A program made the position numbers and the translations under genes. From Dethiobacter sp. (lineage in GTDB: Bacteria; Bacillota; Dethiobacteria; Dethiobacterales; Dethiobacteraceae), in the NCBI GenBank assembly GCA_020725465.1, contig DYEY01000054.1, positions 1 to 64,000 on the forward strand: a stretch of DNA of 64,000 nt, given 5' to 3'. The notes under the pieces are model-generated. The model searched no databases and was not told the DNA's origin. It saw only the letters and a program-made list of their open reading frames with translations. Positions 36,192-44,351 of this stretch are shown one piece after another; positions within the stretch are counted from its first letter, which is position 1; every line of letters begins with the position of its first letter.

Positions 36192-36622
36192 CTTCTCTTC
36201 TCCCTTCGCAAAAGAAATAAATCCTGGCGCCTTTCCATCAGCTTTTTCCTACCGGCAAGACCCCATTCTGTTGTCCGCAGGTAACCAGCGGGACATGGAT
36301 TAACCTGGACCGGCTCGATGGAACTGATGGTGAATTCTTTTCCAGGTGCGTCGAGACAGGCAGCAATGGCAGCCGTTAAAACGGCTACGATGTCTTCACC
36401 CAGGCTGTGGACCTGCTCGCTTACTGTGGCCGCCACCGGGGCGGCTACCGCTTCTGCCAGCACGCTTTCCGCAGGCGCCTGCGTCGCTGGCCCGGCGGCT
36501 TTCTTTACACCAAAGACCTGACTAAAACCGGTAAGTATGAGATATAAGACGTAAAGGGTAATCATTACAACCGCAAAACCGATTACCATAACCTGTAAGC
36601 CAAACTCAATTGTTTCCTGCAA
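36188..36622 (-). CDS. OadG-like small subunit of the sodium-pumping decarboxylase
   Basis: A 144-residue protein with a single N-terminal membrane segment (about residues 10-32), an Ala-rich linker and a basic C-terminus, matching OadG/MmdD subunits that hold the complex together. TTG 36622 follows GGAGGAG by seven bases. It is the first gene of the operon OadG-biotin carrier-OadB. Confidence 0.82.
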   Translation of the reverse strand: MQETIEFGLQVMVIGFAVVMITLYVLYLILTGFSQVFGVKKAAGPATQAPAESVLAEAVAAPVAATVSEQVHSLGEDIVAVLTAAIAACLDAPGKEFTISSIEPVQVNPCPAGYLRTTEWGLAGRKKLMERRQDLFLLRREKRR

Positions 36623-36838
36623 ATCTTATCTCCTCCCGGTGCAACTGTTTTGTTTGCAGCAACGTCTCCTCCTGTTGGTTGCCGTCCACCTCCCCCCGGC
36701 AGTGTTTTGTCAGAACACACGTGCCCTGCCTGAATTGAACTTTTTGAAACTCCCGGTAAGACGCATTTGCGATAATTCTAAAAAAAAATACCCAAACCGT
36801 ATATTTTTTAAAAATTATATCATTTATTCGCGCCCGGG

Positions 36839-37699
36839 TCAAAAAATCCTTTTTTTAATCTTTGGAGTTTTACCGGCCAATGCCGCCGCCCTAAGCAGTG
36901 ACAGCGTTTTCCTGTCTACGCCGCAGGAGGCCAGTTCACCGCCCGTGCTGCTTTGACCTCCGTGATAGTCTGAACCACCGGTTACAATCAAACCCAAAGC
37001 GCCGGCCAGGGCACTGAACCGTTCAACCTGTTCAGCGTCATGCTCGGGATGGCGGGCTTCCAGTCCCTGCAGTCCGGATTTTACCAAATCTTCGATAAGC
37101 GCCTCAACTCCCGATAGGCCGGGATGGGCCAGTACAGCCACCCCTCCCGCCTCCTTTACCAGTTCAATCGCCTCACACGGGGTCAACTTAAAGCGTTCAA
37201 CATAGGCGGGCCCGCCGTAAGCCAGCAGGGTATCAAAAGCCTGGCGGACACTCTCTATAAAGCCCTTTTCCAGCAGCGCCCTGGCAATATGCGGTCTGCC
37301 GGGGGCTGCTTTTCCGGCGATTTGACAGACCCTCTCCAGCTCTATCCCGTAACCCAGTTCCGCCAACCTGGCTACCATCTTTTCAGCGCGGCCTACCCTG
37401 CTTTGGCGCAACTCACGCAGAAGCCGCATCAACCTGGGGTGTCCCGTGTCAATATAGTAGCCCAGGATATGTATTTCGTGGCCGGCATATTCGGTGCTGA
37501 GTTCAATGCCCGGTATAACCTCCAGGCGACGGGAACTTCTCCGGGCCGGGATGATACCGTCCACGGTATCATGGTCGGTAATGGCAATGGCAGAGAGGCC
37601 GATGGTTGTCGCCATCTCCGCCACTTCAGCCGGGCTGTACAGGCCATCGCTGGCGGTGGTGTGTACATGCAGGTCTGCCGCAACCTCTTTTTCTTTCAT
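36839..37699 (-). CDS. PHP-domain phosphoesterase
   Basis: A 286-residue metal-dependent phosphoesterase of the PHP family. The metal ligands DLHVHTTASDG, ITDHDTVDG, PGIELST, VLAHPG and GGSDYHG are all present. Relatives (YciV/RNase AM group) hydrolyse 3',5'-nucleoside bisphosphates and short RNA ends. ATG 37699 starts one base after the dipeptidase stop, so the two form a pair. Confidence 0.9.
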   Translation of the reverse strand: MKEKEVAADLHVHTTASDGLYSPAEVAEMATTIGLSAIAITDHDTVDGIIPARRSSRRLEVIPGIELSTEYAGHEIHILGYYIDTGHPRLMRLLRELRQSRVGRAEKMVARLAELGYGIELERVCQIAGKAAPGRPHIARALLEKGFIESVRQAFDTLLAYGGPAYVERFKLTPCEAIELVKEAGGVAVLAHPGLSGVEALIEDLVKSGLQGLEARHPEHDAEQVERFSALAGALGLIVTGGSDYHGGQSSTGGELASCGVDRKTLSLLRAAALAGKTPKIKKRIF

Positions 37700-37700
37700 T

Positions 37701-38684
37701 TCAGGTCTCCGTTTTTAAGATTTTATCCAGCACCCGCAGGAAATTGCCCCCCATAATCTGCTGCGTTTCCAGGGCGGAAAACCCACGTTTTTGCAATCCT
37801 TCCCCCAGGACCGGCAGGTACGAGGCGTCGTTGAGTCCGTCCACTGAGCGGTCAATTCCGTCAAAATCGGAACCCACAGCCAGGACCGCCACTCCAAACC
37901 GTGCCGCCACGTAGCAATAGTGGTCCAGCAACTGTTCCAGGCCGGCCTGCCCCGACTGGTGGACAAAGGGGGGATAAAAGGACATGCCGATAACCCCGCC
38001 CTGGTCGCGCAGCGCCCGCAATTGTTCGTCATCAAGGTTACGGCGGTGAGGGCAGATGGCATAGGCATTGGCATGGGTAACAACAACCGGGGACGTGGAG
38101 TGCTCCAAAACGTCAAAAAAGGAGCGGCGCGAAAGGTGGGCGGCATCCACCATCATGCCAAGACGGTTCATTTCGCTTACCACTTCCCTGCCAAAGTCAG
38201 TAAGCCCGCCCGCGGCATTGCCCACCCCTACCCCGTCGGCCAGGTCATTCCTGTCATTCCAGGTTAAACCGAGGCCCCTGGCGCCCAGACGGTACAGAGA
38301 GCGCAGCACTTCCAGTTCCCCTTCCAGTGACTCACCGCCCTCGACCGTGAGAAGTGCCGCCACTTTTCCGCTTTCCAGAGCTTCGCGCAGAGTGCCAGAA
38401 CCGATCACCAACATGATGCTTTCTTTATTTTCCTCCAGTACACGGTGGAAATGCCCGAACAGGACCAGGGTGCGCCGCAGGGCCCCCCAGGGCTTAAATG
38501 CCGGCTCCAGGCAGACAGCAAAGCATTGCAGGGCAACGCCTCCCAGCCTTAACCTGGGCAAGTCAATATGGCCCGTCCGGTTCAGGCGGGCAAAATCGTA
38601 GCTTTCCCGACTCCGCAGGAACAGGGAAACCGTGTCACAATGGCCGTCAGCAACAAAAAATTTAAATTTATCCTTATTGTCCAT
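37701..38684 (-). CDS. Membrane dipeptidase-family peptidase (M19)
   Basis: A 327-residue zinc dipeptidase of the renal dipeptidase family. Zinc ligands are seen in DGHCDT, the bridging Glu in TVEGGES, DAAHLS, THANAY and GSDFDG. There is no signal peptide, so it is probably cytoplasmic despite the family name. It likely hydrolyses dipeptides including D-amino acid ones. It lies upstream of the PHP gene. Confidence 0.92.
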   Translation of the reverse strand: MDNKDKFKFFVADGHCDTVSLFLRSRESYDFARLNRTGHIDLPRLRLGGVALQCFAVCLEPAFKPWGALRRTLVLFGHFHRVLEENKESIMLVIGSGTLREALESGKVAALLTVEGGESLEGELEVLRSLYRLGARGLGLTWNDRNDLADGVGVGNAAGGLTDFGREVVSEMNRLGMMVDAAHLSRRSFFDVLEHSTSPVVVTHANAYAICPHRRNLDDEQLRALRDQGGVIGMSFYPPFVHQSGQAGLEQLLDHYCYVAARFGVAVLAVGSDFDGIDRSVDGLNDASYLPVLGEGLQKRGFSALETQQIMGGNFLRVLDKILKTET

Positions 38685-38761
38685 ACTTTAAATTCTATCA
38701 CCTGTCGGCGGCAAAAAAAATACCCCCAGCTGTTGACTGTGGGTCTATGCTATAAAAATTT

Positions 38762-39022
38762 TCAGCGGGGCTCCACTATCAGTTTGATTGCCGTTCTTTC
38801 TTCACCATCAATGACGATGTCTGTAAAGGCGGGTATACAGATGAGGTCCATACCGCTTGGGGCAACAAAGCCGCGTGCAATAGCCACCGCCTTTACCGCC
38901 TGGTTTAGCGCACCGGCCCCAATGGCCTGCATTTCAGCGCCACCGCGCTCACGCAATACCCCTGCCAGTGCTCCTGCCACAGAATTCGGGTTGGACTTTG
39001 CTGAAACCTTTAATACTTCCAT
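38762..39022 (-). CDS. spoVS: Stage V sporulation protein S
   Basis: An 86-residue Alba-like protein, almost identical in pattern to SpoVS of other spore-formers (EVLKVSAKSNPNSVAGALAG, AIGAGALNQAVKA, IPAFTDI). It acts in spore development. ATG 39022 follows AGGAGG. A sigma-H-type promoter lies about 40 bases upstream, and ymdB is the upstream neighbour, as in Bacillus. Confidence 0.97.
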   Translation of the reverse strand: MEVLKVSAKSNPNSVAGALAGVLRERGGAEMQAIGAGALNQAVKAVAIARGFVAPSGMDLICIPAFTDIVIDGEERTAIKLIVEPR

Positions 39023-39061
39023 TGCCGGCCTCCTGTATATTTTGACTTTTCTGACAATTAT

Positions 39062-39091
39062 AAATTCATCGCAACTATCGAAAATTCCTGC
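39062..39091 (-). promoter_or_regulatory. Sigma-H-type promoter of spoVS
   Basis: On the minus strand GCAGGAATT (39091-39083), 12 bases, then GATGAATTT (39070-39062) fits the sigma-H consensus RNAGGAWWW-N11-12-RNNGAATWW at every fixed position. Bacillus spoVS is also a sigma-H gene. Confidence 0.85.
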
Positions 39092-39127
39092 AAAAGGGGA
39101 AAATTTTTTCATGGCAAAACGCATTGT

Positions 39128-39910
39128 TTATCCGTAAACCTCGTTGATTCTGGTGATGGAGCGGGCAAGGCCGCTGCCGGTGTCAATTTCCACCACCACG
39201 CCGTTTAACTGTTTTTCCTCTCCCGCGGCCACTTCGAACCTTACCGGCAGCTGGCTGGTGAACCTGGCAATCACGTTTTCCGGTTTGACGCCCAGCACCG
39301 ATTCATACGGGCCGGTCATGCCCACATCGGTGATATAAGCAGTTCCCGCGGGCAGGATACGTTCATCAGCTGTCTGGACGTGAGTATGTGTACCCAACAC
39401 GGCGGAAACCCGCCCGTCCAGATAATAACCAAGGGCTATCTTTTCCGAAGTGGCTTCGGCATGAAAGTCTACAATAATCAGAGGGGTTATGGCGCGAAGC
39501 CTTTCCGTTTCAGCGGCGGCAGCGCGAAAAGGGCAGTCAAGCGGCGGTAGAAAAACACGGCCGCTTAAATTGATCACAGCCAGTTTGCAGTCCCCCGCCT
39601 GAAAAACTCCTGAACCCGCCCCCGGTGTGCCGGGCGGGTAATTAAGCGGGCGGATAATTTTTTTTTCCCGGGCGATGTAAGTGAGCGCCTCTTTTCTGTC
39701 CCAGACGTGATTCCCCATGGTCAGCACGTCCACACCTGTTTTAAAGATCTCAGAGGCCGTGCTTTCATTGCAGCCCACACCGCCTGCCAGGTTCTCGCCG
39801 TTGGCAATGGTAAAGTCCACCCGGTAGTTTTCTTTCAGCCTTGGCAGCAGGTCCCGTACGCACTCACGTCCCGGCCTGCCGACCACGTCCCCGATCATCA
39901 GAACACGCAA
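39128..39910 (-). CDS. ymdB: YmdB-family metallophosphoesterase
   Basis: A 260-residue TIGR00282 metallophosphoesterase. Ligands are visible in MIGDVVGRPGR, NGENLAGG, MGNHVWD, VDFHAEATSE and GTHTHVQT. Bacillus YmdB hydrolyses cyclic nucleotides and influences biofilm and motility decisions. TTG 39910 follows AGGAGG by eight bases. It lies between spoVS and an unknown gene, near rny. Confidence 0.93.
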   Translation of the reverse strand: MRVLMIGDVVGRPGRECVRDLLPRLKENYRVDFTIANGENLAGGVGCNESTASEIFKTGVDVLTMGNHVWDRKEALTYIAREKKIIRPLNYPPGTPGAGSGVFQAGDCKLAVINLSGRVFLPPLDCPFRAAAAETERLRAITPLIIVDFHAEATSEKIALGYYLDGRVSAVLGTHTHVQTADERILPAGTAYITDVGMTGPYESVLGVKPENVIARFTSQLPVRFEVAAGEEKQLNGVVVEIDTGSGLARSITRINEVYG

Positions 39911-39973
39911 GCGGTTTCCTCCTGTCCTGATATTTTTACGCTGCGGTAAATCTGGGCCTGCACCTATATTTGT

Positions 39974-40486
39974 CTACTTGTCGCAAACGTATACTTTCCC
40001 CGCTTCCCGGAAAGCAATAAGGTTGTCTTTATGCCCGCCTGCCTGGCCCAGCAGGTATTCTATTATCTCTTCCTGCCTTACCATTTCCTCGTCATGGCAA
40101 AGCTCGCAAGACTCCGGGTCTCTTACCATAGAGGCGGAAAATTCCGCTTCCACCAGGGCGGTTATCAGTAAGATCAGCTCCAGGCTAAGCAGCGCCGTCC
40201 CGCAGGTTATGCCGACCAGGCTGATCTTGCCAAACCTTTCAAATTCGGCCTTCACGTCATACATGGTTCCTTTCAGTTCGCCGTATGCAGCCAGTGAGCT
40301 TTTGAGCATGGCTTTAAACGAGGTGAATTCTTCTTTGACAACGCCGCCGTGCAGCATGAAGGTAAATTTGCAACGTTCCCGCGGCATATCCAGGTTTATG
40401 GACATTATTTCAGGGAAACGCAACAGGAGGGAAGTCAAAAGGTTGGCAACATGAGTGTCCTGCTTCTGTTGTTTTGCTCTGAGCAC
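39974..40486 (-). CDS. Hypothetical protein between rny and ymdB (170 aa)
   Basis: A protein of unknown function. GTG 40486 is chosen because GGAGGT ends seven bases before it; an ATG 15 codons upstream lacks such a site. The sequence has one hydrophobic stretch near the middle (about residues 95-120), then CELCHDEEMVRQEEI with a Cys-x2-Cys-His arrangement, and a charged C-terminus ending VYVCDK. It lies on the rny-ymdB-spoVS strand but is separated from rny by a strong terminator. Confidence 0.7.
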   Translation of the reverse strand: MLRAKQQKQDTHVANLLTSLLLRFPEIMSINLDMPRERCKFTFMLHGGVVKEEFTSFKAMLKSSLAAYGELKGTMYDVKAEFERFGKISLVGITCGTALLSLELILLITALVEAEFSASMVRDPESCELCHDEEMVRQEEIIEYLLGQAGGHKDNLIAFREAGKVYVCDK

Positions 40487-40591
40487 AGCGGTAACCTCCG
40501 GTTGTTTCTTTCTGCCAAAGCTACATTCCATAAGGGCCGGGAGAATTCCTTCCTGTCGGCCTCAAAATGTAAATTGCAAAATTTGCCTTCC

Positions 40592-40629
40592 AAAAAACAC
40601 CGGCAACAGAAGCAGTCGCCTGTTGCCGG
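40592..40629 (-). terminator. Terminator after rny
   Basis: A perfect ten-base stem (40600-40609 with 40620-40629) is followed by six T on the minus strand, 17 bases past the rny stop. Confidence 0.92.
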
Positions 40630-40645
40630 TATCCTGCCGGTTATA

Positions 40646-42187
40646 TTACTTGGCGTAATCCACCGCCCTGGTTTCCCTGATTACTGTTACTTTGATCTGT
40701 CCCGGATATTCCAGGTCTTCCTCTATCTTTTTGACTATCTCCCGGGCCATCTGGACACTGGCCAGGTCGTCGATTTTTTCCGGTTTTACCATAATCCTGA
40801 TTTCACGCCCGGCCTGGATGGCGTAAGCTTTGTCCACGCCTTCAAAAGAGTCGGCTATTTCTTCCAGCTTTTCCAAGCGTTTGATATAGGCTTCCAGCGT
40901 TTCCCTCCGGGCGCCGGGACGGGCGGCGGAAACAGCGTCTGCAGCCTGCACCAGCACAGCCTCCAGCGTCAGGAATTCCTCGTCTCCGTGGTGAGCTACA
41001 ATGGCGTTGATTACTTCCCTGGACTCACGGTATTTTTTGGCCAGGTCGCCGCCGATGGTAACGTGGGGGCCTTCAATTTCATGGTCCACTGCTTTACCGA
41101 TGTCATGCAGCAAGCCAGCCCGTTTCGCCAGCTGGATATCAAGGCCCAGTTCCGCCGCCATCGAGCCTGCCAGGTGCGCTACCTCCACAGAATGTTTGAG
41201 GACGTTCTGGCCGTAGCTGGTGCGGAAACGCAGCCTGCCCAGCAGCTTCACCAGCTCCGGGTGCAAGCCGTGCACGCCGGCCTCAAAGGTGGCCTGTTCG
41301 CCTTCTTCCCGGATACGGGCTTCCACTTCCTGCCTGGCTTTCTCCACCATTTCCTCGATACGGGCCGGGTGGATACGGCCATCGGCCACCAGTTTCTCAA
41401 GGGCAATTCTCGCCACCTCGCGGCGGATAGGGTCAAAACCTGATAAAATAACGGCTTCCGGGGTGTCGTCTATTATCAGGTCAATACCGGTCAGGGTTTC
41501 CAGGGTGCGGATATTTCTGCCTTCACGGCCGATTATCCTGCCCTTCATTTCATCGTTGGGCAATGAAACCACCGATACCGTAGATTCTGACACATGGTCG
41601 GCGGCAAACTTTTGAATAGCCAGGGTTATAATATGCCTTGCTTTCTTTTCGCTCTCTTCCCTGGCCTGGGATTCCATATCTTTGATCATCATGGCCATCT
41701 CATGCTTTACTTCTTCCCTGACACGGGAAAGAATCAGTTCTTTGGCTTCTTCCGTGGTCAGCTCCGACAATCTCTCCAGTTCAGCCAGCTGCTGCTTCAG
41801 AATTTCCTCAATTTTTTCCTGTAGCTCGCTTATGCTGTTCTCCCTGGCTTTAATCTCCTCTTCCTTTTTTTCAATCTGGGAAGTTTTTCTGTCCAGGGTC
41901 TCTTCTTTTTGCAGGAGGCGGCGCTCCATTCTCTGAAATTCAGCCCTTCTCTCCCGGCTTTCCTGCTCTAAATCCCTTCTCATCCGGTGGGCTTCTTCTT
42001 TGGCTTCCACCAGTTTTTCCCGTTTTAAAGACTGTGCCTGCTTTTCTGCCTCCTCCAGCAATTTTTTTGCTGCTTCCTCGGCTGAGCCTATTTTACGCTC
42101 CGCTGTGCGCCTGCGGATAAGATAACCGGCGACAAACGAAAAACCGGCAGCGGCCAGTACTATAAGGACAACTGCCCATGGCGGCAT
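40646..42187 (-). CDS. rny: Ribonuclease Y
   Basis: RNase Y is the membrane-anchored endoribonuclease that starts mRNA decay in Firmicutes. The 513-residue protein has an N-terminal membrane helix (residues 5-24), a long coiled coil rich in Glu, Lys and Arg (about 30-200), a KH domain with [10 protein letters not shown], and an HD domain (LLHDIGKA). GAGGTG precedes ATG 42187. The gene has a leader of about 190 bases with a terminator hairpin close before the start (separate entry). The Bacillus neighbours ymdB, spoVS, recA and cinA are nearby. Confidence 0.96.
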   Translation of the reverse strand: MPPWAVVLIVLAAAGFSFVAGYLIRRRTAERKIGSAEEAAKKLLEEAEKQAQSLKREKLVEAKEEAHRMRRDLEQESRERRAEFQRMERRLLQKEETLDRKTSQIEKKEEEIKARENSISELQEKIEEILKQQLAELERLSELTTEEAKELILSRVREEVKHEMAMMIKDMESQAREESEKKARHIITLAIQKFAADHVSESTVSVVSLPNDEMKGRIIGREGRNIRTLETLTGIDLIIDDTPEAVILSGFDPIRREVARIALEKLVADGRIHPARIEEMVEKARQEVEARIREEGEQATFEAGVHGLHPELVKLLGRLRFRTSYGQNVLKHSVEVAHLAGSMAAELGLDIQLAKRAGLLHDIGKAVDHEIEGPHVTIGGDLAKKYRESREVINAIVAHHGDEEFLTLEAVLVQAADAVSAARPGARRETLEAYIKRLEKLEEIADSFEGVDKAYAIQAGREIRIMVKPEKIDDLASVQMAREIVKKIEEDLEYPGQIKVTVIRETRAVDYAK

Positions 42188-42224
42188 GTTTTTCACCTCT
42201 TCTTTCGCTTCTTTGCTTTGTTGC

Positions 42225-42368
42225 AAAAAATAAATAGCTGTGTGGGTACACAGCTATAAAGAGAAACCATATCCATCTTACTGGAATTTGTCCGGAAATA
42301 TGCTTTTTGCCAGTAAAAGATTTATATGATTAGGCACTTTAGGCCGCTTGCTCTTTATTTACCCACAC
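42225..42368 (-). promoter_or_regulatory. Candidate transcription attenuator in the rny leader
   Basis: Minus-strand RNA. An 8-bp stem with a four-base loop (42236-42255) followed by a T-rich tail with six T (42230-42225) forms an intrinsic terminator about 40 bases before the rny start. The early leader segment 42368-42351 can pair over 17 bases with 42263-42256 and 42248-42240, which include part of the terminator stem and its loop, so the two folds exclude each other. A third hairpin (42278-42316) lies between. The signal is unknown. Confidence 0.7.
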
Positions 42369-42386
42369 CAAATATACCTGCCATAA

Positions 42387-42415
42387 ATTTTATCCTGTTT
42401 ACGCCTGTATGTCAA
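42387..42415 (-). promoter_or_regulatory. rny promoter
   Basis: On the minus strand TTGACA (42415-42410), exactly 17 bases, TAAAAT (42392-42387). It gives a leader of about 190 nucleotides and shows rny is transcribed independently of recA. Confidence 0.85.
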
Positions 42416-42436
42416 GATTGCCGCCAAATTCTTCTT

Positions 42437-42583
42437 TTAGGGCAAAAATTGCCGCATCTCTTGGAAATCTTCTGTTCTGCAGCGCCCTGCCCGGTCGCGG
42501 CAGACTGTTACCCTTTCTTCACGCCGGCAGTACAGTGCCAGCTCCCGTTTCGGGCTGACCCTTTCCCACAGCGCGCTCCCCAA
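42437..42583 (-). CDS. Possible 48-aa ORF between recA and rny
   Basis: The roughly 200 bases between recA and the rny promoter hold no recognised gene. One minus-strand frame from TTG 42583 encodes 48 residues rich in Arg, Glu and Cys (LALYCRREERVTVCRDRAG). An AGGAGG lies 12 bases upstream, rather far. It might be a small gene or chance; it does not look like RecX, which often follows recA. Confidence 0.3.
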   Translation of the reverse strand: MGSALWERVSPKRELALYCRREERVTVCRDRAGRCRTEDFQEMRQFLP

Positions 42584-42623
42584 GCAGGCACAGTGCCTCC
42601 TGCTTCAGCTTTCCCCGCCTCCA

Positions 42624-43646
42624 TCACTTGCCGGCCGCCTGCCCGCCCGGATTGACCGGCGCCGGCAGCCCGTGGGCCTCACGGATTTTGCGCTCAAGCT
42701 CTGCCGCTATATCGGCATGTTCTTTCAGAAACTGCCGGGCGTTCTCACGGCCCTGCCCCAGCCTCTCCTCGCCGTATGAAAACCAGGCGCCGCTCTTTTG
42801 CACCAGGTCCAGGTCCAGCGCCAGGTCCAGCAGAGTGCTTTCCCGGGATATGCCCTCGCCGTATATAATATCAAAGTCGGCCTGACGGAAAGGTGGCGCC
42901 ACCTTATTTTTTACCACTTTGGCCCGGGTGCGGCTGCCCACCGATTCGTTGCCCTGTTTAAGTGTCTCCATGCGGCGGACATCAAGGCGAACCGACGCAT
43001 AAAATTTAAGCGCCCGGCCGCCCGGCGTGGTTTCAGGGTTACCGAACATCACGCCTACCTTTTCCCGGATCTGGTTGATAAAAATGGCGGTGGTATTGGA
43101 CTTGGCGATAGCACCGGATAGCTTGCGCAGCGCCTGTGACATCAGCCTGGCCTGCAGCCCGACGTGGGCGTCGCCCATTTCTCCCTCAATTTCCGCTTTG
43201 GGCGCCAGTGCCGCCACCGAATCGATAACAATCACATCAATAGCGCCGCTTCTGACCAGCGATTCGGCGATTTCCAGCGCCTGTTCCCCGGTATCGGGCT
43301 GGGACACCAGAAGCTCGTCAATATTAACTCCCAGCTTCTGGGCATATGACGGGTCCAGGGCGTGTTCCGCATCGATGAAAGCGGCGTAGCCGCCGGCTTT
43401 TTGCGCTTCAGCTATGGCATGCAGGGCAACCGTGGTCTTGCCGGAAGACTCTGGGCCAAAAATCTCGATCACCCGACCGCGGGGGAATCCTCCCACACCC
43501 AGGGCTATATCAAGGGCCAGTGTTCCGCTTGGAATGACCGATAAGCCGTTTCGTCCCGCCGAATCGCCAAGACGCATGATAGAACCTTTGCCGAACTGTT
43601 TTTCAATTTGAAGCAAAGCCATTTCCAGGGCTTTTTGTTTTTCCAT
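42624..43646 (-). CDS. recA: Recombinase RecA
   Basis: RecA drives strand exchange and triggers LexA cleavage. The 340-residue protein has Walker [10 protein letters not shown], Walker [11 protein letters not shown], loop L1 region [10 protein letters not shown] and the [14 protein letters not shown] segment. AGGAGG precedes ATG 43646 by eight bases. A LexA box identical to that of lexA lies just upstream. It is the master activator for the SOS genes yneA, lexA, dinB and possibly ruvCAB in this window. Confidence 0.97.
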   Translation of the reverse strand: MEKQKALEMALLQIEKQFGKGSIMRLGDSAGRNGLSVIPSGTLALDIALGVGGFPRGRVIEIFGPESSGKTTVALHAIAEAQKAGGYAAFIDAEHALDPSYAQKLGVNIDELLVSQPDTGEQALEIAESLVRSGAIDVIVIDSVAALAPKAEIEGEMGDAHVGLQARLMSQALRKLSGAIAKSNTTAIFINQIREKVGVMFGNPETTPGGRALKFYASVRLDVRRMETLKQGNESVGSRTRAKVVKNKVAPPFRQADFDIIYGEGISRESTLLDLALDLDLVQKSGAWFSYGEERLGQGRENARQFLKEHADIAAELERKIREAHGLPAPVNPGGQAAGK

Positions 43647-43664
43647 TTTAAAAATCCTCCTAAC

Positions 43665-43678
43665 CAAACATTTGTTCG
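43665..43678. promoter_or_regulatory. LexA box of recA
   Basis: Read on the minus strand it is CGAACAAATGTTTG, the same 14-mer as the lexA box at 7859-7872. It lies 19-32 bases before the recA start, next to a TATAAC -10-like sequence. Confidence 0.85.
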
Positions 43679-43724
43679 TTATAATTTCTCCGTCCTGCTG
43701 AAAAATCCTGCCGTGTCTGTAAAA

Positions 43725-44273
43725 TTATTTTTGTAAAAGTATAAATTCCGCTCTCTTTTTGTAAACAGGTCCGCGCGGTGTCAGGGTGCTTTCCAGGCAG
43801 TAAAAGCTTTCCACCGGAAAAACGCTGGACACAAGAATCTCCGGGGCGGCTTCAGGCAGCGGCGGCGCCTGCCGGCCATCCCTGACCCTGCCCAGGGTAA
43901 AATGGGCCCGGAACGGTTTGTCCGGCCGGATCCCCAGGTTAAACGCCAGGCGACCGGCCAGAAAGTGCAGTTCCCTTTCACCCCGTCCCACACCGGCGAA
44001 AATAACCCTGGGGCGATTCCGGCCGGGAAAGGCGTTTAAACCGGCTATCTCCACGGTGAAAGCGGTTACTTCTCCCGCCGTCTTTTCCGCTGCCGCCGAA
44101 AGCCCCGCCAGGCGCTCCTGGGGTGTCTCGCCGATAAACAGCAGGGTAAGGTGCAGGTTTTCTTGTTCCACCCACTTCACAGCCCCGGGGACCAGGTCCA
44201 GGCGCAGCTGTGCCGCCGCCAGCCTTTCTCTGACAGCCCGGGGCGGTATTATGGCAAAAAACAGCCTGGCCAC
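43725..44273 (-). CDS. thpR: RNA 2',3'-cyclic phosphodiesterase (LigT/ThpR)
   Basis: ThpR opens 2',3'-cyclic phosphates on RNA. Two HxTL/HxTx motifs (HLTLLFIG and HFTLGRVR) about 80 residues apart form the catalytic pair in a 182-residue protein. GTG 44273 is preferred (start of ARLFFAII) with AGGGGG upstream; the open frame extends far beyond but overlaps the terminator of the upstream gene. It lies between the metallophosphoesterase gene and recA. Confidence 0.9.
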   Translation of the reverse strand: MARLFFAIIPPRAVRERLAAAQLRLDLVPGAVKWVEQENLHLTLLFIGETPQERLAGLSAAAEKTAGEVTAFTVEIAGLNAFPGRNRPRVIFAGVGRGERELHFLAGRLAFNLGIRPDKPFRAHFTLGRVRDGRQAPPLPEAAPEILVSSVFPVESFYCLESTLTPRGPVYKKRAEFILLQK

Positions 44274-44320
44274 ACGCCGGCCCCCTTTCTTCCTCTCCCG
44301 GATAACTTTGACAACAGCAT

Positions 44321-44351
44321 AAAAATTCCTGCCGCAATATGTGCAGGAATT
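44321..44351 (-). terminator. Terminator after the metallophosphoesterase gene
   Basis: A nine-base stem (44324-44332 with 44343-44351) is followed by five T on the minus strand and touches the stop codon. Confidence 0.75.

Noticed and set aside
36606-36842. Minus-strand 78-codon frame between the PHP and OadG genes
   Set aside because: AT-rich promoter region with no recognisable protein; overlaps the OadG-like start.
42326-42655. Plus-strand 109-codon frame between rny and recA
   Set aside because: Runs antisense through the rny promoter and leader and the recA end; Pro/Cys-rich with no motif or ribosome site.
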